Shown piece by piece: positions 34,172 through 47,262 of a stretch of 64,000 nucleotides of DNA. The position numbers and the translations under genes were made by a program. Source of the DNA: G958295645 sp965242735 (lineage in GTDB: Bacteria > Gemmatimonadota > Gemmatimonadetes > Longimicrobiales > Gaopeijiaceae). How positions within the stretch are numbered: the stretch's first letter is position 1; each line of letters begins with the position of its first letter. Below the pieces are notes generated by a model. The model was not told the DNA's origin. It ran no database searches and saw only the letters and a list, made by a program, of their open reading frames with translations. Where the stretch lies: positions 3,100,001 through 3,164,000 of the forward strand of contig OZ251497.1 in assembly GCA_965242735.1 (NCBI GenBank), given 5' to 3'.

Positions 34172-34624
34172 ATGATCCTGCCGGCCGACATTACAAGGGA
34201 AGCTGTCGTTGCCGACATCAAAGCCAACGGACCGTCCCTGATCAAAGACATCACCCGTCGCGTGCTCGGGCTCCCACCCAGTGCAGCCAGGGGGATAACG
34301 CACGCCTACGGCAAGCACTACAGCAGGGTCTATGCTCTGCTCTTCGCACTGCTCAAGACAGGTGTCGTCGCCACGAAGGTGCCGGACGGCCATCGCTCCA
34401 AGAATGAGCGACGCGGCGTGTACTACATCCCGGATCAAGATGAGAACGGTGCGGCTGCAGCAGCCCCCCAAGCCAATGCTACCGTGGGGACGAACACGGT
34501 GGTGTCCGGTGGTGGCGTGTTCGCCACTCGCCAGGACGGCGTCGTCTTTCGCTACGCCCCCGTGTCGGGCGATCCGAACGGCGAGTGGCGGTGGCAACGC
34601 TTGCCCGACGTGCCGCAGGACTAG
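34172..34624 (+). CDS. Small protein of unknown function inside DISARM operon
   Basis: The 150-residue product has an N-terminal helical part that looks like a winged-helix or similar small DNA-binding fold (VVADIKANGPSLIKDITRRV, VYALLFALLKTGVVATKV, RRGVYYIPDQDENG). An Ala/Asn-rich linker and a beta-rich C-terminal piece (GGGVFATRQDGVVFRYAPV, GEWRWQRLPDVP) follow. It lies between drmD (24 bp) and drmMI (12 bp) on the same strand, so it is part of the operon. It is not one of the standard five Drm proteins. Whether it is a regulator or a core component is unknown. Confidence 0.6.
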   Translation: MILPADITREAVVADIKANGPSLIKDITRRVLGLPPSAARGITHAYGKHYSRVYALLFALLKTGVVATKVPDGHRSKNERRGVYYIPDQDENGAAAAAPQANATVGTNTVVSGGGVFATRQDGVVFRYAPVSGDPNGEWRWQRLPDVPQD

Positions 34625-34636
34625 ACGTCGCCATCC

Positions 34637-38659
<4,023 letters not shown>

Positions 38660-38663
<4 letters not shown>

Positions 38664-39880
38664 GCCAGTCCACTGCCGACGGCCGGCTGATCCGGCGCGT
38701 CAGGATCAGGAACTACCGCAACATCGCGGCGTGCGATGTGGAGTTGCCCCAGCTGGCGATCCTCGTGGGTCCCAACGGCGCGGGCAAAAGCAACTTCGTC
38801 GACGCGCTGTGCTTCGTGGCCGAGTCGCTCCGGCCGTCCCTGGACGAAGCCCTGCTCCGTCGCAGAGGGTTTCGGGAAGTAGCGCGTCGAACGCTGGGCA
38901 GGCCGGGGCAGTTCGGGATTCGCCTCGACTACAGCATCAAGGAAGCTTCGGGCTACTTCGCCGTGACCATCGCCGGAGGAGCGGACGGCGCGTACCGCGT
39001 CAAGAAGGAGGAGTGCCTGGTCGAAGACGCGGCGGGATCGCACTTCTATTCGGTCGAGGACGCCCGGGTCAAAGAGGCCACCTTCACCTACCCACCTCCG
39101 GCATCGGACACGATGCTCTATCTCGTTCGGGCAGCCACCGTCCTGGAGTTCATGCCCGTCTACCAGGCTCTCGCGGAGATGAGCTTCTACAAGCTGAACC
39201 CCGATTCGATGCGCGGCTGGCCCGCCCCCGACTCCCACGCCCTTCTTCGTCCCGACGGCAGCAACGTGGCCGAGGTCCTGGGGGCGATTGCCAAGCGGTC
39301 GCCGGAAACCAAGGAACGCCTCGACTGGTACCTCCAGGCCGTCGTGCCCGGCGTCGTCTCCGTGGACAAGCAGACATTCGGGCCGGGCAGGACGCTCCTG
39401 TTCCGGCAGGCCGTCCGGGAGGGCAACCGCTTTCACAAATTCTTCGGAAACAACATGTCCGACGGAACGATGCGCAGCGTCGGGCTGTTTGTGGCGTTGC
39501 TGCAGAACGCCGAGATCGACGACGGGGCTCGGCGGCTCGTCGCCGTGGAGGAGCCCGAGACCGCTCTGCATCCGGGAGCGCTCGACATCGTTCGAGAGAT
39601 CTTGGCCGACGGCGCGGACTGGACTCAGGTGATCGCGACCAGCCAAAGCGCGGATCTGCTCGACCACCCGGACGTTCCAGTCGAGTCGATCGTTGCCGTA
39701 ATGGCGGACGACGGCCACGGACGATTCGGCCCCATCGACGAAGTGGGCCGGTCGGTAATCGACGAGGGCAAGTTCTCGATCGGCGAGCTGATGAGAATGG
39801 AGCAGCTTCGTCCAGACGAGACGGCCTCCCGCTTGCGTCCGTCGCAAATACGGCTGTTCGGCAAGGCGGCTTCGCGTTGA
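38660..39880 (+). CDS. AAA family ATPase (AAA_21/OLD-like) inserted in DISARM
   Basis: The 406-residue protein is an ABC/RecF-like ATPase: RRVRIRNYRNIAACDVELP, Walker A VGPNGAGKSNFVDALCF (Gly37-Ser44) and a late Walker B/D-loop VAVEEPETALHPG (about residue 295), then ATSQSADLLDHP, as in AAA_21/AAA_15 proteins. Its start overlaps the drmMI stop by ATGA (38660), so it is translationally coupled to the methyltransferase. It is followed with a four-base overlap by a DUF4276 protein. ATPase/TOPRIM-like pairs of this kind occur in several defence systems (PARIS, Gabija and other OLD-like systems). Its exact partner role in DISARM is unknown. Confidence 0.87.
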
Positions 39881-40479
39881 AGTACGACGTCGGAGTCATC
39901 GTGGAAGGCAAGGGCGAGACGCTTGCGGTACCGGTGCTGTTGCGCCGGATCGCCAGCGTGGTGGCTCCCGGTCTGAACCTGAGGATCACCGCGCTACGCC
40001 GAGGACGGCAGAAGCTGTTGAAGGGGTCGTACTTCGAAGACGCCATCAGCTTGGCGGCTCGTCTCGTTGAGCCTGCGGGGCTGGTTCTCGTGCTTCTCGA
40101 CGCCGACGAGGATTGTCCAGCGGGACTCGGGCCGCAACTGGTCCGGCGCGCCGCGAGAGCCCGGCCGGACCGAACCACTCGGGTCGTCCTGGCCAAGGCC
40201 GAGTACGAGGCGTGGTTCCTGGCGTCGGCCGAATCGTTGGCGGGGCTGCGTGGACTGCGGACGGACCTGTCGGCCCCTGCCGACCCGGAGAGCATTCGTG
40301 ACGCCAAGGGCTGGCTGACCCGACACCGGGCCCAGCCCGGTGCGTACCGGCCCGCCGTCCATCAAGCCTCCCTCACTGCCACGTTCGATATGGCGGCGGC
40401 AAGGTCGGCTCCGTCGTTCGACAAGCTGTGGCGCGACGTGACGACCGAGTTCGACCGCTTCTGCCAGCGGGCCGACTAA
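39877..40479 (+). CDS. DUF4276 family protein (TOPRIM-like)
   Basis: The 200-residue protein starts at TTG 39877, overlapping the ATPase stop (TTGA). The N-terminal VGVIVEGKGETLAVPVLLRR and the acidic LVLVLLDADEDCP are the typical DUF4276 landmarks and resemble the E..D-x-D pattern of TOPRIM-fold nucleases. DUF4276 genes are usually found right after AAA_21 ATPase genes. The pair probably forms a sensor/effector unit, by analogy with OLD/PARIS-type systems. This is inferred; nuclease activity is not shown. Confidence 0.82.
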   Translation: MKYDVGVIVEGKGETLAVPVLLRRIASVVAPGLNLRITALRRGRQKLLKGSYFEDAISLAARLVEPAGLVLVLLDADEDCPAGLGPQLVRRAARARPDRTTRVVLAKAEYEAWFLASAESLAGLRGLRTDLSAPADPESIRDAKGWLTRHRAQPGAYRPAVHQASLTATFDMAAARSAPSFDKLWRDVTTEFDRFCQRAD

Positions 40480-40603
40480 TGGGACGTTTCGCGCCATCCG
40501 CCGCGCCAGAACCCGGCGTCCAAGAGCGGGGCTTGTCCCCGCCGAGCGATTGGCCTATACTTCAGCCTGTTGCCTCCCCTTCCTCCGGCATTGGACGAGG
40601 GCC

Positions 40604-41656
40604 ATGACCGATCACGAGAGCCTGATTCTACCAGAAGCTAACGCCGTGGCTGATTCTTCGGGTTGCGATGTCCTCCTGTTGAACACTCCGATTTACCCGA
40701 CGCTTGGCCACGAAGTGGCCGAATTGTGCGTCGATAGGACCAGACATGACAGTTTGTTGTTCATTCTCACGACGACAGGAGGAGATGCCGATGCAGCGTA
40801 TCATCTTGCAACCGTACTGCAGAACAATTACAAGTCAATAACATGCTACGTTGCCGGCTACTGCAAGAGTGCCGGCACTCTTGTGGCGGTCGGTGCTCAT
40901 CAGCTCGTGATAGCAGATTTCGGCGAGCTAGGCCCTCTTGATGTCCAACTCTCCAAGGAAGACGAGATTGCCGAGAGGAGGTCTGGCCTTACCGTATTGT
41001 CGGCACTGAAGTCTCTCCATCAGCAAGCGTTCGAGGCTTTTGAGCATTTTATGTTGTCGATCAAATTTCGGAGCGGCGGATCTATTACTACAAGAACCGC
41101 TACTGAGATAGCCACCAATCTGACCGGACAATTGATGCAACCCATTTACGGTCATATAGATGTGATGCATCTGGGAGAAGCTCGCCGGTCTTTGTTGATT
41201 GCTCACAAGTATGGCGACTTGTTGAACGACAGGGCTCGTAATCTTCGGCCGGACACACTTGACAATCTTACGAGAAATTATCCCGTTCATACATTTGTGA
41301 TTGATAGAAGACAGGCTGAGAAGCTGTTCAACAACGTTCGTGCACCCTCGGTTGAAGAGGTAGCTTTGGCCGAGAGACTTGGTAAATCGGCGATGTTTCC
41401 TTGCGAATTGCCCGACAAGCTAGTAGCATTCCTCAATTCGGAAAACCGAACAACCCCTCAGGAGACGTCACATCATGAGAATCACACGGAGATCTTGGGG
41501 CCCCGAGGAGGACCCCCGGAACATCCAGCAGAGAACGTTGAAACACTTGCGGGACACGCCGCAGGTGGATCCCAGAGAGAAAGCACGCAAGCTCCAACGG
41601 GACTCTCTGACGAGAATTCACGCGACGCTACGGCGGCCGACGCACGGACCGCGTAG
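40604..41656 (+). CDS. SDH-family Clp-fold serine protease inside DISARM locus
   Basis: The 350-residue protein resembles serine dehydrogenase proteinase (SDH/ClpP-SppA crotonase fold). LLFILTTTGGDADAAYHLA is the conserved Gly-rich loop, and VAGYCKSAGTLVAVGAHQLV contains the nucleophile Ser89 in KSAGT. The following FGELGPLDVQL is also family-like. There is no signal peptide, so it is cytoplasmic. The gene is clearly more AT-rich than its neighbours, and a 124-bp gap separates it from the DUF4276 gene, so it looks like a later insertion into the operon. The last 50 residues (from about 300) are unstructured and overlap another reading frame (see 41475). A protease effector in defence is plausible but inferred. 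Confidence 0.82.
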   Translation: MTDHESLILPEANAVADSSGCDVLLLNTPIYPTLGHEVAELCVDRTRHDSLLFILTTTGGDADAAYHLATVLQNNYKSITCYVAGYCKSAGTLVAVGAHQLVIADFGELGPLDVQLSKEDEIAERRSGLTVLSALKSLHQQAFEAFEHFMLSIKFRSGGSITTRTATEIATNLTGQLMQPIYGHIDVMHLGEARRSLLIAHKYGDLLNDRARNLRPDTLDNLTRNYPVHTFVIDRRQAEKLFNNVRAPSVEEVALAERLGKSAMFPCELPDKLVAFLNSENRTTPQETSHHENHTEILGPRGGPPEHPAENVETLAGHAAGGSQRESTQAPTGLSDENSRDATAADARTA

Positions 41657-41750
41657 CTAGACAACGGGCAAGGCATTCCTGGACCGCCTCGGCGTGACGG
41701 TCGAGCAGCTCTGCCCGCAGCACGCCATCAAGTCGATCCCACCCACATGA
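41475..41750 (+). pseudogene. Small overlapping ORF with in-frame stop, ends ATGA on drmA start
   Basis: A second frame opens at ATG 41475 with a good ribosome-binding site (caggag, 10 bp upstream) inside the tail of the protease gene. It codes 61 basic residues (MRITRRSWGPEEDPRNIQQR at the beginning) up to TAG 41658. The same frame then continues with a protein-like stretch (TTGKAFLDRLGVTVEQLCPQ) to a TGA at 41748 that overlaps the drmA ATG. A former 91-codon gene, coupled to drmA and broken by a TAG, fits. It could also be a real 61-residue protein. No function is known. Confidence 0.4.
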
Positions 41751-44700
41751 CCCCCGCCCAGGTCCGCGACCAGCTGGTCGAGTCCCTGCGACTGGACTTG
41801 GTGGGCCCTTGGCCCGGGCACCCCTTCGAGGAAGAGCGGCTGCCGGGCTCGCGCCGGGAACGCCCCTCGGTGTGGTACTTGACCGGCTTCCTGGTGCCTT
41901 CGGGAGCGCCGGCGGAGCAGCGCGTGGACGCGAGCGAGGACGACGAGATGGACGAGACGCCCGAACAGGCGGGCCTCGGCGAGGAGTCCACCGAGGACCG
42001 GAGGGCGGCCAAGAAGGCGTTCTTTCCGTCGTCGATGGGGCTGAGCTTTCTGGCGGCGGCGGAGGCCGGCGGGCTCGACATGACGGTCTCATGGGGCGAC
42101 TACGAGCGAGACGAGATCGAACGCGAGAGGCAGGGGAGCAAGGAAGGCGTCGAGCGGATTGCGGTCTGGCGGCGGCGCTCTCGGAGCGAGACGGTGTCGG
42201 CGCCCTTGCGCGCCGGGCCGCAGCCGGTCGTCGCCGGCGTGCCGAACTCCGGGGGCCTGGAGCTTCAAGTCGTCTGTCGGCCAACCGCGGGAGGAGGACT
42301 CGCTGGGCGGCTCCCCGCCGGAGCGTGGGCAGTGTCCGTGTTCCTGGTCAATCGCAGGAAAGCGGTGGACGACGGGCAGGGGGAGCCGGATTCGGCCTTT
42401 GTCTTTCAGCCGTGCGTCGAAGTGCGGTGCGCTGCGCCGTTCGTGGCTCGCCCGGACCCTCGGGGATCTCAAGACGACGACTGGGACGAGCACGTGGCCG
42501 ACCTGCACTACGCCAAATCGCCCGAGTACGCGGCCGGTCACGGCGTGTCCGCCGACTGGGACGTGGTGGACGGGGCCTGCCGGGCGATCCGCACGGCCTG
42601 GATCCCCAGCGCCGACGTGCTGAAGACCGAGACGAGGGACGACGTGCCCGGCGCCGTGCTGGCGATGGACGAACTGGGCGCGCTGCCGGACGGGGACAGC
42701 GCGAGGGCGGCCTTGGCGCCGTTGGTGGACCGCTATCGGGCGTGGATCGAGGACCGTCGCCGCACACTGGACGATCTGCCCGCCGACCGGGAGACCGGCG
42801 ACGACGGCAACAACTCGGCGGACCCGACCTCTCCGGGCGGCCGGCGCCGCGAGACGGCAGAGGAGCTCTTGCGCTTGGCTGGGCACGCGGCGGACCGCAT
42901 GGAGCGCGGCGTCCGGACGCTGGCCGAAGACGCCGACGCCCTGGACGCTTTCCGCATGGCCAACCGGGCCGTGGGAACCGCGCTTCGCCGTCGCGCGGCC
43001 CCCGACGCGACGGAGTCGCCGGAGGCCGCCGAAGGGAGCACCGCTTCCGCCCGGGGATTCCGCGGGGACGTTGCGGACTCGTCCGGCGACCCGGCGGCGC
43101 CCCCTTCCGGCGAATCGCCGCGCTGGAGGACCTTCCAGCTCGCCTTCGTCCTGCTCAACCTGCCCGGCCTAGCCGATCCGGCGCACGACGACCGCAAGGT
43201 CGTGGACCTTCTGTTCTTCCCGACCGGCGGGGGCAAGACCGAGGCGTACCTGGGGCTGGCGGCCACCGCGATGGTCCTGCGGCGGCTGCGCGACCCGGGA
43301 CCGCCCGCGCACCGGGGCGCCGGCGTGTCGGTGGTCATGCGCTACACGTTGCGCCTTCTGACGTTCGACCAGCTGGCGCGCGCCGCCGGACTCGTCTGCG
43401 CCCTGGAGCTGGAGCGGGAGGGCGACCCTGCGCGCTACGGCGAGTGGCCCTTCGAGATCGGGCTTTGGGTCGGCAAGGCCGCCACGCCCAACGTCCTGGG
43501 CCGCAAGGGCGACAAGCGCCGCGACACGGCCCGCACGCGCACCATCCACTACCAGCAGGACCCCCGAAGCAAGCCGTCCCCCATCCCCTTGGAGGACTGT
43601 CCCTGGTGCGGCACGCCGTTCGAGGCCGACTCCTTCCAGCTGGAACCCGACAACGACCGGCCCCGCAACCTTCGCGTTCGCTGCACGGACTTCACGTGCG
43701 ACTTCAGCGGCGACCGCGCGTTGCCGATCGTCGCCGTGGACGAGCCTCTGTACCGCCGCCTGCCCGCGTTTCTGGTGGCGACGGTGGACAAGTTCGCCTC
43801 GCTCCCCTGGACGGGCGCGTGCGGCGTGCTGCTGGGAGGCGCCGACCGCGTGGGCCGCGACGGCTTCTACGGGGCTTCGGAGCCCGGCACGGGAACGCCT
43901 CTGCCCGCGCCTCTGTCGCCTCCCGACCTGATCGTCCAGGACGAGCTGCACTTGATCTCGGGACCGCTGGGCACGATGGCCGGCCTGTACGAGACCGCCA
44001 TCGAGGCGCTGTGCAAAAAGTCCGGCGCGGCGCCCAAGATCGTGGCATCCACGGCCACCGTTCGCCAAGCCCAGGACCAGATTCAGGCGCTGTTCGCCCG
44101 CCCCCAGACGCAGGTGTTTCCGCCGCCCGGCCCCACGCGCCACGATTCGTTCTTCGCGCGCACCGTGCCGACGTCCAAGGCGGCCGCGCGCCTCTATCTG
44201 GGCATCGCCGCCCAGGGCCGCAACCCCAAGGTCGTGATGCGGAGGGTCGTGCTGGCGCTGATGGGCGCGGCGGAGAAGGCGTACTGGGAAGCCGGCGGCG
44301 GCCGCAACAAGGACAACCCCGCCGATCCCTACATGACCCTGCTGGGCTACTTCAACAGCTTGCGCGAACTCGGCGGCGCCAGGCGCATCCTGGAGGAAGA
44401 GGTGCGCAACACGCTCCAGCGCATCGGCGGCCGTCGCCGGATTGCAGTGGGCGACTTGTCAGCGCCCGCACCCGCCAGGCTGTTCCGGGATCGTCGCTTC
44501 CTCAGCGACGTCGTGGAACTCACGTCGCGGGTTTCGACCGGCAAGGTGGCGGAGGCCCGCCAGCGGCTCGGGCTCGCGTCGCACGAGCCGCGCTCGGTGG
44601 ACTACGCCATCGCGACCAACATGATCTCGGTGGGTCTCGACATCTCTCGGTTGGGACTCATGCTCGTCCACGGCCAGCCCAAGACTCATGCCGAGTACAT

Positions 44701-45355
44701 CCAGGCCACGAGCCGGGTGGGCCGGGACAGCGATCGGCCCGGCTTGGTCGTGACGCTGCTCAACGTCCACAGGCCCCGCGACCGGTCGCACTACGAGACG
44801 TTCCGCAGCTACCACGAGACCTTCTACCGTTCCGTGGAAGTCACGAGCGTCACGCCGTTCGCCGCCCGGGCTCTCGATCGCGGGCTTGCGGGAGCGTTGG
44901 TGGCGCTGGCTCGCCAGGGAAGCGCCGAGCTGGCGCCGCCCACGGGGATCGAGCGCCTGGCCGAGGCGCGGGCCCAGGTCGAGCAGTTTCTGCTGGAGGT
45001 GTTTCTCGATCGCGTCGAAGATCAGCCGGGCGTCCGGGACGACGGCGAGCGCGACGAGCTTGTGCGCAGCGTGCGCGATCGAATCGTGGACCTCCTGGAC
45101 TCGTGGCAGCACGTGGTGGCTTCCTACGGCGAGGCGGGCGTGGGCATGAAGTATCAGAGGCACGAGGCGTACCAGCGCGCGACTCTGCGGCCGTTGCTGC
45201 GCGAGATGCTCGACCGGGAGTTCGAGACCGAGCATCACGCCAAGTTTCGCGCCAACCGTTCGCTGCGGGACGTGGAGCCGGAAGTGAACGTGCACGTGCG
45301 GGATCCGGGCCAGGCGAGCCGAGACGGCCTTCGCCCGGCGGGACGCGCACCGTGA
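41747..45355 (+). CDS. drmA: DISARM helicase DrmA
   Basis: The 1202-residue protein is DrmA, the large DISARM helicase. Walker A is LFFPTGGGKTEAYLGLA (about residue 485). A zinc-like pair, CPWCGTPF and CTDFTCDF, is followed by the DEXH box LIVQDELHLISGPLG and motif III VASTATVRQA. The C-terminal lobe has ATNMISVGLDISRLGL and AEYIQATSRVGRD. A long acidic N-terminal region (about 1-450) carries the DrmA-specific part. It acts with DrmB on foreign DNA. The start is an ATGA overlap with a preceding decayed ORF; the stop overlaps drmB by GTGA. Confidence 0.94.
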   Translation: MTPAQVRDQLVESLRLDLVGPWPGHPFEEERLPGSRRERPSVWYLTGFLVPSGAPAEQRVDASEDDEMDETPEQAGLGEESTEDRRAAKKAFFPSSMGLSFLAAAEAGGLDMTVSWGDYERDEIERERQGSKEGVERIAVWRRRSRSETVSAPLRAGPQPVVAGVPNSGGLELQVVCRPTAGGGLAGRLPAGAWAVSVFLVNRRKAVDDGQGEPDSAFVFQPCVEVRCAAPFVARPDPRGSQDDDWDEHVADLHYAKSPEYAAGHGVSADWDVVDGACRAIRTAWIPSADVLKTETRDDVPGAVLAMDELGALPDGDSARAALAPLVDRYRAWIEDRRRTLDDLPADRETGDDGNNSADPTSPGGRRRETAEELLRLAGHAADRMERGVRTLAEDADALDAFRMANRAVGTALRRRAAPDATESPEAAEGSTASARGFRGDVADSSGDPAAPPSGESPRWRTFQLAFVLLNLPGLADPAHDDRKVVDLLFFPTGGGKTEAYLGLAATAMVLRRLRDPGPPAHRGAGVSVVMRYTLRLLTFDQLARAAGLVCALELEREGDPARYGEWPFEIGLWVGKAATPNVLGRKGDKRRDTARTRTIHYQQDPRSKPSPIPLEDCPWCGTPFEADSFQLEPDNDRPRNLRVRCTDFTCDFSGDRALPIVAVDEPLYRRLPAFLVATVDKFASLPWTGACGVLLGGADRVGRDGFYGASEPGTGTPLPAPLSPPDLIVQDELHLISGPLGTMAGLYETAIEALCKKSGAAPKIVASTATVRQAQDQIQALFARPQTQVFPPPGPTRHDSFFARTVPTSKAAARLYLGIAAQGRNPKVVMRRVVLALMGAAEKAYWEAGGGRNKDNPADPYMTLLGYFNSLRELGGARRILEEEVRNTLQRIGGRRRIAVGDLSAPAPARLFRDRRFLSDVVELTSRVSTGKVAEARQRLGLASHEPRSVDYAIATNMISVGLDISRLGLMLVHGQPKTHAEYIQATSRVGRDSDRPGLVVTLLNVHRPRDRSHYETFRSYHETFYRSVEVTSVTPFAARALDRGLAGALVALARQGSAELAPPTGIERLAEARAQVEQFLLEVFLDRVEDQPGVRDDGERDELVRSVRDRIVDLLDSWQHVVASYGEAGVGMKYQRHEAYQRATLRPLLREMLDREFETEHHAKFRANRSLRDVEPEVNVHVRDPGQASRDGLRPAGRAP

Positions 45356-47262
45356 GCGCCAAGGCCCACGGCCAGATTCGGCGCGGACAGGTGATCACGA
45401 CCTGGGGCCCCGGCGCTCTCATCGACATGCCGGATCATGCGGCAGTCATGGGCGGGCTGGAGACTTGGCCCGGCCCGGGCAAGCTCGAGCAAGTCGAGGA
45501 GCCCCGGCTGTCGCGCAAGCTGGAGACGATGACGCAGGTGCCCTTCCCCCGTCTCTACGCGCCGCCCGCGGCGGACTCGGCCAAGCCTTGGGACACGCCC
45601 TTGGGCGTCGGCGCGTGGCGGTTTCCCGAGTGGTTCCTGGTGCAGGAGGACGCGGGCAAGGCGACCGCGGCAGGCGCCCGCCCGGGCAAATCACATGCGC
45701 GCGGCGGCTCTCGTCGCCTGGTCCACCGCACGGCGCTGGACGAGAGGCGCCGCTTCGACAACCGCCCGGTGGTGCCCGCGGTCCATGTCCGCGCGTGTCC
45801 CCGGGGTCACTTGGACGACCTCGATTGGCGGGCCTTCGCGCACTCGGCGCCCGTGGACGGGAAGGCCCCAGGCCACAGCTCCGCCGCTTCCTGTCACCGC
45901 CAACTGTGGCTGGACCAGACTGGCACCGCGGGCGACTTGGGAGAGCTTGTGGTGCGTTGCGAATGCGGCAAGCGCCGGCGCCTGTACGAGGCGGCCGACT
46001 TGTCGCTCGGAGCGCTGGGAACGTGCACAGGGGCGCGGCCCTGGCTCGGCAGGAACGCCAACGAACCGTGCGGCCACCCAGCCCGGCTGCTCGTCCGCAC
46101 CGCGACCAACGCCTACTTCCCGCAGATCGTGAGCGTGCTGTCGCTTCCGGACCCCGGCTCCGAGGTGGGGCGGGCCGTCGATGCGCATTGGGACGACCTC
46201 CAAATCGTGGACGACGCGGCCGACTTGGCGTTCATCAAGAAGAAGCCCGCCGTGGCGGACGCGCTGGCGCCCTTCGACGACGACCGAGTGCTAGAGGCCA
46301 TCGAGGAAAAGAAAGTGGGAGAGGGCAGCGACCCGCCCGTCAAGCGGGTGGAACTCGACGCCATATTGGGCGTCCCCGAGGGCTACGGAGACGACGTGCC
46401 CATCGATCCCGACTTCCACGCCCGGCGGCTTCCGAAGCCGGCGTGGCGACGGGCAGGACGGCCCGGGAGTTCCGCCGCCGACGGTCTTGCCCCCGACGAC
46501 GGTCTTGCCTCCCCCGACGACCGCATCGCCTCCGTCGTCCAGCTTCACCGCCTGCGCGAGGTGCTGGCCCTGGTCGGCTTCACGCGGCTGGAGGCGATCG
46601 CCCCCGACATCCACGGCGAGTACGACCCGGAGCTGGAGTGCGCCGACTTGGCACTGGTCCCCGAGTGGTTTCCCGCCGTGGAGAACCGTGGCGAGGGCCT
46701 CCTCGTGCAGCTGGACACGGAGGCCGTGCAAGAATGGCTGGAACGCCCCGGCGTCCAAGACCGCCTGGCCGCCCTGCAAGCGGGTCACGACGCCTGGTGC
46801 AAAGACCGCAAGTCCAACCGCGCCTTCCCTGGCGGCGCCTACGTCCTCCTCCACACGCTCTCCCACCTGCTCATCCAGTCGCTGGCGATGCGGTGCGGCT
46901 ATCCCGCCACCTCGATCCGCGAGCGCGTCTACGCCGAAGAAGACCGCTACGGCATCCTCCTCTACACCGGCAGCCCCGACGCCGACGGCACGCTGGGCGG
47001 CCTCGTCCAGCAGGCTCGGCGCATCGAGGACCACCTGGACCACGCTCGCCGCGCCGCCGCCCTGTGCTCGAACGATCCGATCTGCGCCCAGCACGCCCCC
47101 GAGACCGGCATGGAGGGCCGCCTGCTCCTCGGCGCGGCCTGCCACGCCTGCGCGCTCGTGGCCGAGACTTCGTGCGAAATGCGCAACGACTACCTCGACC
47201 GCGCATTGGTCGTGCCCGTGATCGGCCACGAGGACGCGGCCTTCTTCCCGGGGCTGTCGTGA
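45352..47262 (+). CDS. drmB: DISARM protein DrmB (DUF1998)
   Basis: The 636-residue protein is DrmB. It starts at GTG 45352, overlapping the drmA stop. The N-terminus carries the family signature IRRGQVITTWGPGALIDMPD. Zinc-ligand-type cysteines are in CPRGHLDDLDW, CHRQLWLDQ, CECGKRRRLYE and CGHPARLL. The DUF1998 domain follows near residues 480-600 (LIQSLAMRCGYPATSIRERV; GRLLLGAACHACALVAETSC). An insert rich in Asp/Ala (GSSAADGLAPDDGLASPDD) interrupts the middle. It forms the core complex with DrmA. The end overlaps drmC. Confidence 0.94.
   Translation: MSAKAHGQIRRGQVITTWGPGALIDMPDHAAVMGGLETWPGPGKLEQVEEPRLSRKLETMTQVPFPRLYAPPAADSAKPWDTPLGVGAWRFPEWFLVQEDAGKATAAGARPGKSHARGGSRRLVHRTALDERRRFDNRPVVPAVHVRACPRGHLDDLDWRAFAHSAPVDGKAPGHSSAASCHRQLWLDQTGTAGDLGELVVRCECGKRRRLYEAADLSLGALGTCTGARPWLGRNANEPCGHPARLLVRTATNAYFPQIVSVLSLPDPGSEVGRAVDAHWDDLQIVDDAADLAFIKKKPAVADALAPFDDDRVLEAIEEKKVGEGSDPPVKRVELDAILGVPEGYGDDVPIDPDFHARRLPKPAWRRAGRPGSSAADGLAPDDGLASPDDRIASVVQLHRLREVLALVGFTRLEAIAPDIHGEYDPELECADLALVPEWFPAVENRGEGLLVQLDTEAVQEWLERPGVQDRLAALQAGHDAWCKDRKSNRAFPGGAYVLLHTLSHLLIQSLAMRCGYPATSIRERVYAEEDRYGILLYTGSPDADGTLGGLVQQARRIEDHLDHARRAAALCSNDPICAQHAPETGMEGRLLLGAACHACALVAETSCEMRNDYLDRALVVPVIGHEDAAFFPGLS

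Noticed and set aside
41809..45351. Open frame of about 1180 codons overlapping drmA in the drmB frame
   Set aside because: Only the part after GTG 45352 has DrmB family sequence; the rest is out-of-frame Arg-rich shadow of drmA.
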